A DNA stretch of 64,000 bases, from NCBI RefSeq assembly GCF_900103635.1, contig NZ_FMXK01000005.1, positions 186,001 to 250,000 of the forward strand, read 5' to 3'. Under the pieces are notes generated by a model. It was not told where the DNA came from, did no database searches, and saw only the letters and a program-made list of their open reading frames with translations. Origin of the DNA: Butyrivibrio sp. INlla18 (GTDB taxonomy: Bacteria; Bacillota; Clostridia; Lachnospirales; Lachnospiraceae). Position numbers and translations under genes: made by a program. Shown piece after piece: positions 45,143-54,457 of this stretch. How positions within the stretch are numbered: the first letter of the stretch is position 1; each line of letters starts with the position of its first letter.

Positions 45143-46018
45143 TTACATGCGATCTGTAGGAACCTTGTTTCCATCTGCATAGTTGTAGAATCCGATTCCT
45201 GTCTTAACACCAAGCTTCTTACCACGAACCATCTTACGAAGGAGTGGGCAAGCACGGTACTTGCTGTCACCTGTCTCTGAGTAAAGAACATCCATGATTG
45301 CAAGAACGATATCAAGTCCGATGTAGTCACCGAGCTCAAGTGGTCCCATTGGGTGATTGCAACCAAGCTTCATAGCTGTGTCAATACCCTGAATATCTGA
45401 AACGCCCTCTGAATATACGAAGATACCTTCGTTGATCATAGGAACAAGGATTCTGTTTACTACGAAACCTGCAGCTTCGTTAACCTGTACAGGTGTCTTT
45501 CCAAGGTCTTCAGAGATCTTCTTGATCTTGTCAACCATGTCGTCAGGTGTGTTAGCACCCTGGATAACTTCAACGAGCTTCATAACAGGAGCTGGATTGA
45601 AGAAGTGCATACCAATGATAGGCTTTGAAAGGCCTGCACCGATCTCTGTGATTGAAAGAGATGATGTGTTTGATGCAAAGATGCAATCAGGATTCTTAAC
45701 AATGTTCTCCTGAAGCTCTTTGAAGAGGTTCTTCTTGATATCCATAACTTCAAGAGCAGCCTCAACTACAAGATCAGCATCTGCACAGATATCGTTAAGA
45801 CCTGTCTGGATCTTACCTGTGATCTTATCAGCTTCCTCCTGAGTCTTCTTTCCCTTAGCAACCTGCTTATCAAGACCCTTCTTGATCTTAGCAAATCCGC
45901 CCTCTGCAAACTCAGTCTTGATATCGCAAAGATATACTTTCTCTACGCTCTCAGCCTGAGCAAATGTCTGAGCAATTCCTGATCCCATTGTACCTGCGCC
46001 AATAACAGCTACTTTCAT
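45143..46018 (-). CDS. hbd: 3-Hydroxybutyryl-CoA dehydrogenase
   Basis: Hbd reduces acetoacetyl-CoA to 3-hydroxybutyryl-CoA with NAD(P)H. The 291-residue protein has the nucleotide motif [16 protein letters not shown], the catalytic His in [15 protein letters not shown] and the C-terminal domain [17 protein letters not shown] precedes the ATG. It lies 39 bases after crt in the butyrate operon. Confidence 0.96.
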   Translation of the reverse strand: MKVAVIGAGTMGSGIAQTFAQAESVEKVYLCDIKTEFAEGGFAKIKKGLDKQVAKGKKTQEEADKITGKIQTGLNDICADADLVVEAALEVMDIKKNLFKELQENIVKNPDCIFASNTSSLSITEIGAGLSKPIIGMHFFNPAPVMKLVEVIQGANTPDDMVDKIKKISEDLGKTPVQVNEAAGFVVNRILVPMINEGIFVYSEGVSDIQGIDTAMKLGCNHPMGPLELGDYIGLDIVLAIMDVLYSETGDSKYRACPLLRKMVRGKKLGVKTGIGFYNYADGNKVPTDRM

Positions 46019-46057
46019 TTTAAATTCCTCCTATAATGTTTATTATCTATGAAAAAG

Positions 46058-46852
46058 TTATGCGTTCTTGAATGCAACAACCTTAACCTTAGCTGGGTCA
46101 TCTTTCTTTCTAAGGAAGTTAGCCATTCCTTCTCTCTGATCTTCTGATTCGAAGCATGAACCAAAGAGCTTCTCTTCGATTACAAGTGCATTGTCGATAT
46201 CTGTCTGAAGACCATCGTTGATTGCCTTCTTGCATGCTCTAACAGCGATAGGAGCATTAGCAGCGATCTGAGAAGCCATCTTCTCTGCAGCTGCAAGGAG
46301 CTCTTCCTGTGGATATACAGCATTTACAAGACCAATTCTGTAAGCCTCGTCAGCCTTGATGTTACGTGCTGTGTAGATAAGCTGCTTAGCCATTCCAGCG
46401 CCAATAAGACGAGCAAGTCTCTGTGTTCCACCAAATCCAGGTGTGATTCCAAGACCAACCTCTGGCTGACCAAACATAGCATTCTCTGAGCAGATACGAA
46501 TATCGCAGCTCATTGAGATCTCACATCCGCCGCCAAGTGCAAATCCGTTGATAGCAGCAATTACTGGAAGTGGGAACTGCTCGATCTTACGGAAAATATC
46601 ATTTCCCTTCTTACCAAAAGCTTCTCCCTCTGCCTTAGAAAGTGTGCTCATCTCTCCGATATCTGCTCCAGCAACAAATGACTTGTCCCCAGCGCCTGTA
46701 AGAACAACTGCTCTTACTACGTTAGTATCAATGCTGTCGAAGGCAGCCTCAAGATCATCAAGAACCTGTGAGTTAAGAGCGTTGAGCGCCTCTGGACGAT
46801 TGATTGTTACGATTGCAATTGTGTCTTTTACTTCGCAATTAACAAAACTCAT
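46058..46852 (-). CDS. crt: 3-Hydroxybutyryl-CoA dehydratase (crotonase)
   Basis: Crt removes water from 3-hydroxybutyryl-CoA to give crotonyl-CoA. The 264-residue protein shows the crotonase oxyanion-hole segments FVAGADIGEM and NGFALGGGCEISMSCDIRI, and the catalytic Glu pair around EISM and GQPEVGLGITPGFGGTQRL. I chose the ATG at 46852, with AAGGAG upstream, over a start 15 codons earlier. Second gene of the operon after thl. Confidence 0.96.
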   Translation of the reverse strand: MSFVNCEVKDTIAIVTINRPEALNALNSQVLDDLEAAFDSIDTNVVRAVVLTGAGDKSFVAGADIGEMSTLSKAEGEAFGKKGNDIFRKIEQFPLPVIAAINGFALGGGCEISMSCDIRICSENAMFGQPEVGLGITPGFGGTQRLARLIGAGMAKQLIYTARNIKADEAYRIGLVNAVYPQEELLAAAEKMASQIAANAPIAVRACKKAINDGLQTDIDNALVIEEKLFGSCFESEDQREGMANFLRKKDDPAKVKVVAFKNA

Positions 46853-46920
46853 ATCATTCTCTCCTTTACGTTGATAAAGCCTGCAGCGTGCTAACACACA
46901 GCAGGCTATTATTTATAAGA

Positions 46921-48111
46921 TTATTCGTACTTCTCCACAATGGTTGCGCAGCCCATTCCGCCACCGATGCAAAGAGTTGCAAGACCCTTCTTAGCATCAG
47001 CTCTTCTACCCATCTCATGAAGAAGAGTAACAAGAATACGGCATCCTGAAGCTCCAACTGGATGTCCAAGTGCGATAGCACCACCGTTAACGTTAACCTT
47101 GCTCATATCGAATCCAAGGTCCTTAGCAACTGCAACTGACTGAGCTGCAAATGCCTCGTTAGCCTCGATAAGATCGATGTTGTCAAGTGAAAGACCAGTC
47201 TTCTTAAGAACCTTCTGTGTAGCAGCAACAGGTCCGATACCCATAATCTCAGGCTCAACACCAGCAAGTGCTCCACCTACCCATGTAGCCATAGGCTTGA
47301 TTCCAAGTTCCTTAGCCTTCTCTTCGCTCATTACAACTACTGCTGCAGCACCATCATTGATACCTGAAGCGTTACCAGCTGTAACAAGACCGCCCTCTTT
47401 ACCAGAGCAGCATTTAAGCTTTGAAAGGCTCTCAGCTGTTGTACCAGCACGAGGACCCTCGTCTGTCTTGAACTCAACGATTTCCTTCTTAACCTTTACA
47501 GGAACAGGAACAATCTCATCGTTGAACTTACCTTCTGCCATAGCCTTTTCACACTTCTGCTGTGAATTAGCTGAGAACTCATCGAGTTCTTCTCTTGTAA
47601 GGTTCCATCTGTCGCAGATGTTCTCTGCTGTGATCATCATGTGATAGTGATTGAATGCATCTGTAAGAGCGTCGTTTACCATTGTATCTACAACTGTACC
47701 GTTGTTCATACGATATCCGAAACGTGCATTTGGAAGTGCGTAAGGAGCCATTGACATGTTCTCCATACCACCAGCTACAACTATATCAGCCTCGCCTGCT
47801 TTGATGAGGTCAGCTGCCATATTGACACAGTTAAGACCAGAACCGCAAACTACGTTGAGTGTAACTGCAGGAGTCTCGATTGGAAGACCTGCCTTGATTG
47901 ATGCCTGTCTTGCAACGTTCTGTCCAAGACCTGCCTGAATAACGCATCCCATAAGGACTTCATCAACCTGCTCAGGCTTTACACCAGCTCGATTAAGTGC
48001 CTCCTTAATAACAATAGATCCAAGTTCTGCTGCAGGAGTATTGCTGAGAGCTCCACCCATCTTACCGATGGCTGTTCTAACAGCACCTGCGATAACAACT
48101 TTCTGTGCCAT
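46921..48111 (-). CDS. thl: Acetyl-CoA acetyltransferase of the butyrate operon
   Basis: This thiolase joins two acetyl-CoA in the first step of butyrate formation. The 396-residue protein has Cys89 in [10 protein letters not shown], the NEAFAAQS motif, [10 protein letters not shown] and CIGGGMGCA. The ATG at 48111 follows GGAGG. It is the first gene of thl-crt-hbd-bcd-etfB-etfA, behind the promoter at 48203-48231; crt follows after 68 bases. Gene order matches that known from Butyrivibrio. Confidence 0.96.
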   Translation of the reverse strand: MAQKVVIAGAVRTAIGKMGGALSNTPAAELGSIVIKEALNRAGVKPEQVDEVLMGCVIQAGLGQNVARQASIKAGLPIETPAVTLNVVCGSGLNCVNMAADLIKAGEADIVVAGGMENMSMAPYALPNARFGYRMNNGTVVDTMVNDALTDAFNHYHMMITAENICDRWNLTREELDEFSANSQQKCEKAMAEGKFNDEIVPVPVKVKKEIVEFKTDEGPRAGTTAESLSKLKCCSGKEGGLVTAGNASGINDGAAAVVVMSEEKAKELGIKPMATWVGGALAGVEPEIMGIGPVAATQKVLKKTGLSLDNIDLIEANEAFAAQSVAVAKDLGFDMSKVNVNGGAIALGHPVGASGCRILVTLLHEMGRRADAKKGLATLCIGGGMGCATIVEKYE

Positions 48112-48202
48112 ATTAAATTCCTCCATAATGTTTTTTGGTAGATTATCCTATGCTGGAAGCCAGCGAATAATCACATTGATAAAAATTTATCAGAACAGAT
48201 TA

Positions 48203-48231
48203 ATTCTAGCATACACCTTAGACAAATGCAA
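48203..48231 (-). promoter_or_regulatory. Promoter of the butyrate operon
   Basis: Minus-strand boxes TTGCAT (48226-48231) and TAGAAT (48203-48208) with a 17-base spacer; the leader is about 85 bases. I see no clear Rex-type operator (TTGTTAANNNNTTAACAA) here. Confidence 0.6.
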
Positions 48232-48234
48232 CAA

Positions 48235-48260
48235 AAATAACTCCCTTTCGGGAGTTATTT
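48235..48260 (-). terminator. Terminator of hpf
   Basis: AAATAACTCCC pairs with GGGAGTTATTT around a 4-base loop, followed on the minus strand by T-rich sequence. It separates hpf from the thl promoter. Confidence 0.9.
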
Positions 48261-48298
48261 TATAAAAAGTCAATAATTTGATATTTTTTTAACAGTAT

Positions 48299-48829
48299 TT
48301 AATTTTCAGGCTCGATCAGTCCGTAAGTATTGCCTTTTCTCTTATATACTACGTTTACCTGATCTGTCTCTGCATTAACAAATACAAAGAAATTATGTCC
48401 GAGAAGTTCCATCTGTACACAAGCATCCTCAGCATACATAGGCTTTGGATCGAATTTCTTCAAACGCTCGATTCTGATCTCTTCCTCATCCATATACTCG
48501 CTGTCAATGTACTCTTTCTTGAAGTTGCTGGCCTCTGCCTGCTGTTTGTCAACAAGTTTGCTCTTGTACTTCTTGAGCTGTCTCTCAATGACCTCTTCTA
48601 CAAGATCGATAGATACATACATGTCGTTGCTGATCTGCTCAGCACGAATGATCTTACCTTTAACGGGAATGGTAACCTCAATCTTATGCCTTTCCTTGTC
48701 CACATTAAGTGTAACGTTAGCAATTGTATCAGGAGTGAAATACTTTTCAAGCTTTCCGATCTTCTCCTCAACTGCTGCCTTTAATCCGGGTGTCACATCA
48801 ATGTTCTTTCCTACGATAGTAAATCTCAT
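48299..48829 (-). CDS. hpf: Ribosome hibernation promoting factor, long form
   Basis: This 176-residue protein pairs ribosomes into inactive 100S dimers in slow growth. The N-terminal S30AE domain (1-100) starts RFTIVGKNIDVTPGLKAAVEEKIGKLEKYF (residues 2-31), followed by a charged linker and the C-terminal dimerisation domain (about 120-176) with DEEEIRIERLKKF and GHNFFVFVNAETDQVNVVYKRKGNTYGLIEP at the end. Two-domain length marks the long form found in Firmicutes. GGGG lies before the ATG. Confidence 0.95.
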   Translation of the reverse strand: MRFTIVGKNIDVTPGLKAAVEEKIGKLEKYFTPDTIANVTLNVDKERHKIEVTIPVKGKIIRAEQISNDMYVSIDLVEEVIERQLKKYKSKLVDKQQAEASNFKKEYIDSEYMDEEEIRIERLKKFDPKPMYAEDACVQMELLGHNFFVFVNAETDQVNVVYKRKGNTYGLIEPEN

Positions 48830-48900
48830 GCAATCATCCCCTTTGCTACCGCCATAGCCAGCTAAAATTCACTGACTAAAGACTTTTTATTTATGAAGAT

Positions 48901-48930
48901 ATTATACCATTTTGGAAAGTGTATATGCAA
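48901..48930 (-). promoter_or_regulatory. Promoter of hpf
   Basis: TATAAT (48901-48906) and TTGCAT (48925-48930) on the minus strand, 18 bases apart; leader of about 65 bases. Confidence 0.65.
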
Positions 48931-49023
48931 TTCAATCCAGCTCATTTTGCTTTTTGTAAGAAATGCACAAATAAATATCTATCGCTTTTTATTGTGTAAA
49001 ATATATTTGTAATTAACCTTTTT

Positions 49024-49266
49024 TGTGGACATTGTGGATAACTTCGTGTATAAGTCCAAAAATCTGCATTTGCAACTTGTGGATTGTGGAAAACTTTTGA
49101 ACAATGTATGAAAAAAAAATTATTTTTTGATGTTGACTTTTTCCTTTATGTGCAAATTGGAGAATTTTACTTTCCGCAAATCCTTAAGGTGACAAGGCTA
49201 CAAGGTGGTATTGTCACCTTTAAGACTTTTCCACATGCCTCAAAGCCCTCAAATTTCTTTTCCACA
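49024..49266. other. Cluster of DnaA-box-like sites and AT-rich stretch
   Basis: Four 9-mers lie in one orientation: TGTGGACAT (49024), TGTGGATAA (49033, perfect complement of TTATCCACA), TGTGGATTG (49078) and TGTGGAAAA (49085). Two TTTTCCACA (49227, 49258) lie in the opposite orientation within the end of the GH51 gene. Between them is an A/T-only run at 49111-49128. The rest of the 337-base gap between hpf and GH51 holds the hpf promoter and no gene. Confidence 0.4.
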
Positions 49267-50675
49267 ACTTTTTCAGGATCATCAAAGCTGTTGTAATCCT
49301 TCATATCGCCAGACAAAATGGCGCCTTCTACTGATCCCACTTCCTTTTCTCTAAGATCAATCTCAACGATATTATCCTTATCCACATCAATATTATTTAG
49401 AGTAACAGTTATTATTCCATCCTTGTCAATAGATACTGACTCATTAATATTTGAAGCAACATCCTCACCTATACCGATCTTTTCATCGCCTTCAAGATAG
49501 CTTTCAAGAAGATCAGCATCCTGGTGATGTCTGTACATATGAAATACATGATAGGTTGGCGTCAGTACCATCTTGTCATCCTCAGTAAGGATAACTGACT
49601 GAAGCACATTTACTATCTGAGCAAGACATCCCATCTTAACTCTGTCAGAATGCTTATTAAAAATATTGAGCGTAGCGCCAGCAACCTGAGCATCACGCAT
49701 AGAATTTTGCTGATAAAGAAATCCCGGATTAGTTCCCTCTTCCACATCATGCCAGCATCCCCACTCATCAACCAGCATAGCGATCTCTTTCTTAGGATCA
49801 TACTCAGACATGATATGGTCATTTATAGTAATTATCTCATCCATATAATATGCCTTACGCATAGCCCTATAATATTCTTCTTTTGAGAATTCTTTTGCAC
49901 TGCCCTTATGTTCCCAATCATTTACAACAACATAGTAATGAACAGAAAAGCCGTCCATGAAGCCATGGGTTCCCTTAGGTGCAGGATGTCTATAGCAGGT
50001 TTCAAGAATTTCTCTTGTCCACTTGTAGTCATCTGCATTTGGCCCACAGCAAACCTTTTTGATAGGCTTATTACCGTTGTAGCAACGAACATAGGTCTGA
50101 TAATTTCTATATTTATTGCCGTAATAGTCAGCAGTCATATTGCCGCCGCAGCCCCAGTTCTCGTTGCCAACGCCAAAATAATCAACAGTCCAGCTTTCCT
50201 CATGTCCATTTGCTTTTCTAAGGTCAGCCATTGGAGAAACACCGTTAAAGGTCATATATTCAACCCACTCGCTCATTTCTCTGACTGTTCCGCTTCCAAC
50301 ATTACCATTAACATAAGTTTTGCAGCCAAGCTGCTTACAAAGCTCAAAATACTCATGGGTTCCAAAGCTGTTATCCTCAATAACGCCTCCCCAATGGGTA
50401 TTTATCATTTTCTTTCTCTTTTCCTTTGGACCTATACCGTCCATCCAGTGGTACTCGTCAGCAAAGTTTCCGCCTGGCCAACGAAGTACCGGAATCTTAA
50501 TGTCTTTTAACGCATCAACAACGTCTCTGCGCATGCCGTTGACATTATCAATCTTCGAATCATCCCCTACATAAAGCCCACCATAGATACATCTTCCCAG
50601 ATGTTCACTAAAGTGGCCATAAATCTCAGGCTCTATGTGACTTAATCTACGATTTTCATTTATATGTAATTTCAT
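49167..50675 (-). CDS. GH51 alpha-L-arabinofuranosidase
   Basis: This 502-residue cytosolic enzyme removes arabinofuranosyl groups from imported arabinoxylan or arabinan oligosaccharides. It has the GH51 motifs VLRWPGGNFADEYHW, acid/base Glu172 in VGNENWGCGG and nucleophile Glu304 in LVDEWGCWHD, then a C-terminal beta-domain. No signal peptide is seen. It lies 14 bases after the LplC-type permease gene of locus 2, which points to import of arabinose-containing oligosaccharides by that transporter. The last codons hold a 10-bp inverted repeat AAGGTGACAA/TTGTCACCTT (49186-49220) but no T run follows. Confidence 0.95.
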   Translation of the reverse strand: MKLHINENRRLSHIEPEIYGHFSEHLGRCIYGGLYVGDDSKIDNVNGMRRDVVDALKDIKIPVLRWPGGNFADEYHWMDGIGPKEKRKKMINTHWGGVIEDNSFGTHEYFELCKQLGCKTYVNGNVGSGTVREMSEWVEYMTFNGVSPMADLRKANGHEESWTVDYFGVGNENWGCGGNMTADYYGNKYRNYQTYVRCYNGNKPIKKVCCGPNADDYKWTREILETCYRHPAPKGTHGFMDGFSVHYYVVVNDWEHKGSAKEFSKEEYYRAMRKAYYMDEIITINDHIMSEYDPKKEIAMLVDEWGCWHDVEEGTNPGFLYQQNSMRDAQVAGATLNIFNKHSDRVKMGCLAQIVNVLQSVILTEDDKMVLTPTYHVFHMYRHHQDADLLESYLEGDEKIGIGEDVASNINESVSIDKDGIITVTLNNIDVDKDNIVEIDLREKEVGSVEGAILSGDMKDYNSFDDPEKVVEKKFEGFEACGKVLKVTIPPCSLVTLRICGK

Positions 50676-50689
50676 ATATAACCCCTTAT

Positions 50690-51586
50690 TTATCCCTTAA
50701 CGCCGCCGAGTGTAATACCTTTAACAAAGTTGCCCTGTATAAAAGGATAAGTTACAAGAATTGGTAAAACGCCTACAGTCGCCATGGCCATTCTGACGGA
50801 AACAGATGGTATGGAGGCAAGACCTACTCCAGCATCCTGAATATGAGCACTGTTCTGCGACAGATACTGAATATTCTGCATCATCCTGTTAAGCAGATTC
50901 TGCACTGAGTAAAGGTCCGTTCTCTTTGTCAGATAAATATAGCCATTCATCCAGTCATTCCAGTAAGCAATTCCTGCGAAAAGACCTATTGTAGCGACTA
51001 TAGGCTTTGAAAGCGGAAGCACAACACTAAGGAAAGTCTTAAACTCCGAAGCGCCATCGATATAAGCAGCATCTAAGATTTCATTTGGAATGCTACTACA
51101 AAAATATGACTTCATAAGAAGTACGTTAAATCCATTCATCAAAAGTCCAGGTATCAGAAGCGCCCAGAAGGTATTTTTGATACCAAGTGTGATTGAATAG
51201 ACCATGTATGTTGGTACAAGTCCGCCATTAAATAGCAATGTAAAAAATACAAGGAATAACAGTACAGATCTTCCTGGAAGTCCCGGCTTGGACAGAGCAT
51301 AAGCCAGCATAGTCGTAATAGAAAGAGCTACTGCTGTTCCTACTATTGTCAGAATAATAGATATGCCATACGCATGAAGTACCGAATTACCTGTCTTAAA
51401 GATATATTCGTAAGCATATACACTCCATTTTTCAGGAGTAAAAGAATATCCATTGGCAATAAGGGTGTCATTATCTGTAAATGATGAGATAACCAAAAGC
51501 ACAAATGGCACCACTGCAAGGGCAGACAAGATTATCATTACAATATGAGCAAATATCTGAAAATGTCTTTCTTCTCGAGTTCTCAT
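50690..51586 (-). CDS. Sugar ABC transporter permease, LplC/YtcP type (locus 2)
   Basis: This 298-residue membrane protein has six hydrophobic segments, the EAA-loop LDAAYIDGASEFKTF and the C-terminus ITLGGVKG typical of the LplC branch. It works with the LplB-type permease encoded 24 bases upstream. GGAAGG precedes the ATG. Confidence 0.93.
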   Translation of the reverse strand: MRTREERHFQIFAHIVMIILSALAVVPFVLLVISSFTDNDTLIANGYSFTPEKWSVYAYEYIFKTGNSVLHAYGISIILTIVGTAVALSITTMLAYALSKPGLPGRSVLLFLVFFTLLFNGGLVPTYMVYSITLGIKNTFWALLIPGLLMNGFNVLLMKSYFCSSIPNEILDAAYIDGASEFKTFLSVVLPLSKPIVATIGLFAGIAYWNDWMNGYIYLTKRTDLYSVQNLLNRMMQNIQYLSQNSAHIQDAGVGLASIPSVSVRMAMATVGVLPILVTYPFIQGNFVKGITLGGVKG

Positions 51587-51610
51587 TTTATCGTCCTTCC
51601 TGTCTACTTA

Positions 51611-52534
51611 TTAGAACAATGCATATTCTGGATCTATCTTTTTTACTATCAGATTAGAGCCCAAAACCAGAATAAATCCCACGATAGACTGATACAGACC
51701 AGCCGCAGAAGACATGGACATATCGCCAAGCTCCAAAAGTCCTCTATAAACGTAGGTATCAATTGTGTTTGTAACACTAAATAGTGCGCCCTGGTTCTGT
51801 GGAACCTGGTAAAAGAGTCCAAAATCTGAATAGAAGATTCTTCCTATTGCCAAAAGAGTCATCATTATAATAGTGGTCTTTAAAAGAGGAATGGTTATCT
51901 GAAAGATCTGCTGCCACTTGGAAGCACCGTCAATTGATGCTGATTCATAGATATTTCTATCTATTCCAAGAATGCTGGCAAGATAAATAACACAGTTGTA
52001 GCCAATTCCCTTCCAGGCACTTACAAATACCAGAATAAATGGCCAGTATTTCTTTTCCATGTACCAGGAAACAGGATCCATGCCAAGAGGCTTAAGTATC
52101 GAGTTATTGATGAATCCATTTTCTGTAGAAAGAAATCCAAATACCAGATAGCTTACGATTACCATAGATATCATGTATGGCAAAAGAATAAAGGACTGAT
52201 ATGCCTTTTTAACCTTGGATGTCAGTTCAGCCAGCAAAATAGCTACAAATATTGCAAGTATTGTGTTGACCAGGATAAATACCAGATTATACACGATAGT
52301 GTTTCTGGTGATAACAAAGGCATCCTTGGTAGCAAAGAGATACTTGAAGTTCTTAAAGCCCACAAAGTCTGATCTGAAGATACCTTTTTTAGCATTAAAT
52401 TTCTTGAAAGCCAGAACCAGACCAGGAAGTGGGAGGTAATTATTTATAAAAAGATATATCAGTCCCGGTGCTGCCATGATATACAGTGGAATATATCTTT
52501 TAATGTTTTTTTGTTTAGTCTTTTTTGAAGGCAT
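51611..52534 (-). CDS. Sugar ABC transporter permease, LplB type (locus 2)
   Basis: This 307-residue membrane protein has a basic N-terminus, six hydrophobic segments and the EAA-loop YESASIDGASKWQQI, ending in KKIDPEYALF. It is separated from the binding-protein gene upstream by a hairpin at 52568-52596. AAAGGG precedes the ATG. As in locus 1, no ATPase gene is present. Confidence 0.93.
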   Translation of the reverse strand: MPSKKTKQKNIKRYIPLYIMAAPGLIYLFINNYLPLPGLVLAFKKFNAKKGIFRSDFVGFKNFKYLFATKDAFVITRNTIVYNLVFILVNTILAIFVAILLAELTSKVKKAYQSFILLPYMISMVIVSYLVFGFLSTENGFINNSILKPLGMDPVSWYMEKKYWPFILVFVSAWKGIGYNCVIYLASILGIDRNIYESASIDGASKWQQIFQITIPLLKTTIIMMTLLAIGRIFYSDFGLFYQVPQNQGALFSVTNTIDTYVYRGLLELGDMSMSSAAGLYQSIVGFILVLGSNLIVKKIDPEYALF

Positions 52535-52567
52535 ATTATCACCCTTTCAAGTAATTCATCTTAAGAG

Positions 52568-52596
52568 AAAAGCCCCCGAAAGAATCGGAGGCTTTT
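52568..52596 (-). terminator. Partial terminator between binding-protein and permease genes
   Basis: On the minus strand AAAAGCCTCCGA pairs with TCGGGGGCTTTT (one wobble) around a 5-base loop, with a T run. Its place inside the operon suggests attenuation, giving more binding protein than permease. Confidence 0.8.
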
Positions 52597-52604
52597 TAAC
52601 ATCT

Positions 52605-54251
52605 TTAATTGATTCCGTTCTCCTTAGCCCAAGCATCAAGAGCTTCCTGCTTGGCAGCCATATAATCATCAAGTCCTGCAGCCTTAAGAGCATTCTCAAG
52701 ATCTGCGATACCTTTTTCAGGTTCTACAAAGCCATAAACAACAGATGGTCCATACTCATCGTAAGCATTCTTAAGAGCTGTGTACTCAGAAGCATAATCT
52801 GAATTGTCCCATGTAAAGCCAAGAGCCTTTGACTTACATGCACAGTTGTCGTTGAAATCTGAGATCTGCTGACCAAGATCAAGTGGATCTCCCTGCCATA
52901 CATATGTTACGTATGGGTTAGGCATAAGCCAAAGAACGTTTGGATAATACTCTGAATTGTTTGCATCTACGCCATCAGCATATGTGATCGTTCCATCAGA
53001 GTTAACCTGGAAATCCTTGCCTTCCTGTCCCCAGCACATAAGTGTCTCGATTGTTGAGTCTGTGTAAAGAGCATTGAGTACCTGAAGTGTAGCTACAGGG
53101 TCCTCTGTGTTCTGATTTACACACCAAGGGAAAGAAGAAATTGATGAAGAACTCATAAAGCTCTCACCTACATCAAATACAACCATATCTCTTCCACACT
53201 CACCAGAGATCTGTGTCTTGTATCCAGGCTTACAGCAAGCCATCATAGCCATATATGATCCAGATTTAACCTTTGCAGATGCACCAGTTGTATCTGTAAG
53301 AGCATCCTGTGAAAGGTATCCAGCCTGATTCCAATCATATGCTCTCTGTGCCCACTCTTTGAAGATATCTGATGAATAAACATCTTCAATCTTGAGTGAA
53401 TTCTGAGGATCAAGAAGTGTTCCAAAGTAGTCACCACCGATGTTATCTACTGAGCTACCCTGTGTAAGCTCGTTATCCTGGATAGCCATTACGTACTTAT
53501 CAGGATATTTTGCATGTAACTGGCTGTAGATCTCGTTGATGTCATCCCATGTAGCCTTAGGATAGCCAAGGTCACTAAGTGGAAGCTTAGAAACATCATA
53601 TCCGATACCATCGAGGTACTCCTGGCCTACGCAAACTGCACAAGTTTCAATAGCGTAATCCTTGATTGGAGGTGTTCCGTATAATACGCCGCCAACTCTG
53701 CAGGCATCAAGATAGTCCTGACGAACCTTTTCCTTAATACCGCCGCAGTAATCATCAAACATTCCATCTTCTTCAAGATCAAGAACATAACCATTGTTGA
53801 TCGATGAGCTATATCCAAGAATACATGTTGAGAAGATATCTACCTGCTCACCAGATGAAAGCATCAGTTTCATATCATCTCCATAAGCAGCTGAATCAAT
53901 GATCTGAAGTTCAACATCAAGTCCAAGAGTCTCTTCTGTGTAAGCACAAAGAGCTTCATTTACTCTATCAAGACCTGCTGGTCTTCCTGTCCAGTCAAAG
54001 AAAGAAATGACAACCTTCTGATAATTTCCTGACTTCTCAGCTTCTGCCTTTCTATCAGCGATGGCCTGAGCAGCTTTATCTGACTCTACTGCGTCGCCGC
54101 CTTCGCTTGTTGCCTCAGTCTCATCAGCACTCTCTGTCTTTTCCTGTGACTTAGCCTGTTCCCCTGTCTCAGTTGCTGCACTGCCACATCCGCTTAATAC
54201 CATGGCTGCAGTTGTTGCACTTAGCAATAAAGAAGCAATTTTCTTTTTCAT
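52605..54251 (-). CDS. Sugar ABC transporter substrate-binding lipoprotein (locus 2)
   Basis: This 548-residue lipoprotein has signal peptide MKKKIASLLLSATTAAMVLS and lipobox VLSGC (Cys22), an acidic Glu/Thr/Ser-rich linker to about residue 65 and a solute-binding fold. The GH51 gene downstream suggests an arabinose-containing oligosaccharide as ligand. I chose the ATG at 54251 after GGAGG over a start four codons earlier. It is the first gene of the transporter operon, behind a consensus promoter with two palindromic sites. Confidence 0.93.
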   Translation of the reverse strand: MKKKIASLLLSATTAAMVLSGCGSAATETGEQAKSQEKTESADETEATSEGGDAVESDKAAQAIADRKAEAEKSGNYQKVVISFFDWTGRPAGLDRVNEALCAYTEETLGLDVELQIIDSAAYGDDMKLMLSSGEQVDIFSTCILGYSSSINNGYVLDLEEDGMFDDYCGGIKEKVRQDYLDACRVGGVLYGTPPIKDYAIETCAVCVGQEYLDGIGYDVSKLPLSDLGYPKATWDDINEIYSQLHAKYPDKYVMAIQDNELTQGSSVDNIGGDYFGTLLDPQNSLKIEDVYSSDIFKEWAQRAYDWNQAGYLSQDALTDTTGASAKVKSGSYMAMMACCKPGYKTQISGECGRDMVVFDVGESFMSSSSISSFPWCVNQNTEDPVATLQVLNALYTDSTIETLMCWGQEGKDFQVNSDGTITYADGVDANNSEYYPNVLWLMPNPYVTYVWQGDPLDLGQQISDFNDNCACKSKALGFTWDNSDYASEYTALKNAYDEYGPSVVYGFVEPEKGIADLENALKAAGLDDYMAAKQEALDAWAKENGIN

Positions 54252-54303
54252 AGCATCCTCCATAATTTAGCAACAATTCTTATTTAATTTTCTTCCGGTT
54301 ATG

Positions 54304-54356
54304 TTAATCGATTAACTTGATAAATAAAATATATGACAACCCTAATGGGTTGTCAA
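54304..54356 (-). promoter_or_regulatory. Promoter of sugar locus 2 with two palindromes
   Basis: Minus-strand TTGACA (54351-54356) and TATATT (54328-54333) are 17 bases apart. The spacer and part of the -35 box are one perfect inverted repeat, arms TGACAACCC (54334-54342) and GGGTTGTCA (54347-54355) around TAAT. The LacI-type palindrome TTAATCGATTAA (54304-54315) lies just past the expected start of transcription. Confidence 0.8.
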
Positions 54357-54436
54357 CATGATTTCGTATAAATAATATACATTTTGTTAATAGATAATGA
54401 ATATATTTGAATTATATTGTGCACTTTCAACAATGT

Positions 54437-54448
54437 TTAATCGTTTTA
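54437..54448. promoter_or_regulatory. LacI-type operator, upstream copy
   Basis: TTAATCGTTTTA, identical to the site at 55535, lies between lacI and the binding-protein promoter, about 80 bases before the -35 box. It could help looping to the operator at 54304. Confidence 0.55.
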
Positions 54449-54457
54449 CTATGCTTG

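Noticed and set aside
48112..48234. Rex-type redox operator before the butyrate operon.
   Set aside because: I looked for TTGTTAANNNNTTAACAA-like symmetry and found none; only the promoter boxes are clear.
49020..49270. A chromosomal replication origin.
   Set aside because: dnaA, dnaN, rnpA and rpmH are not near, two of the boxes lie in coding sequence, and only one box is perfect. I keep it as a DnaA-box-like cluster only.
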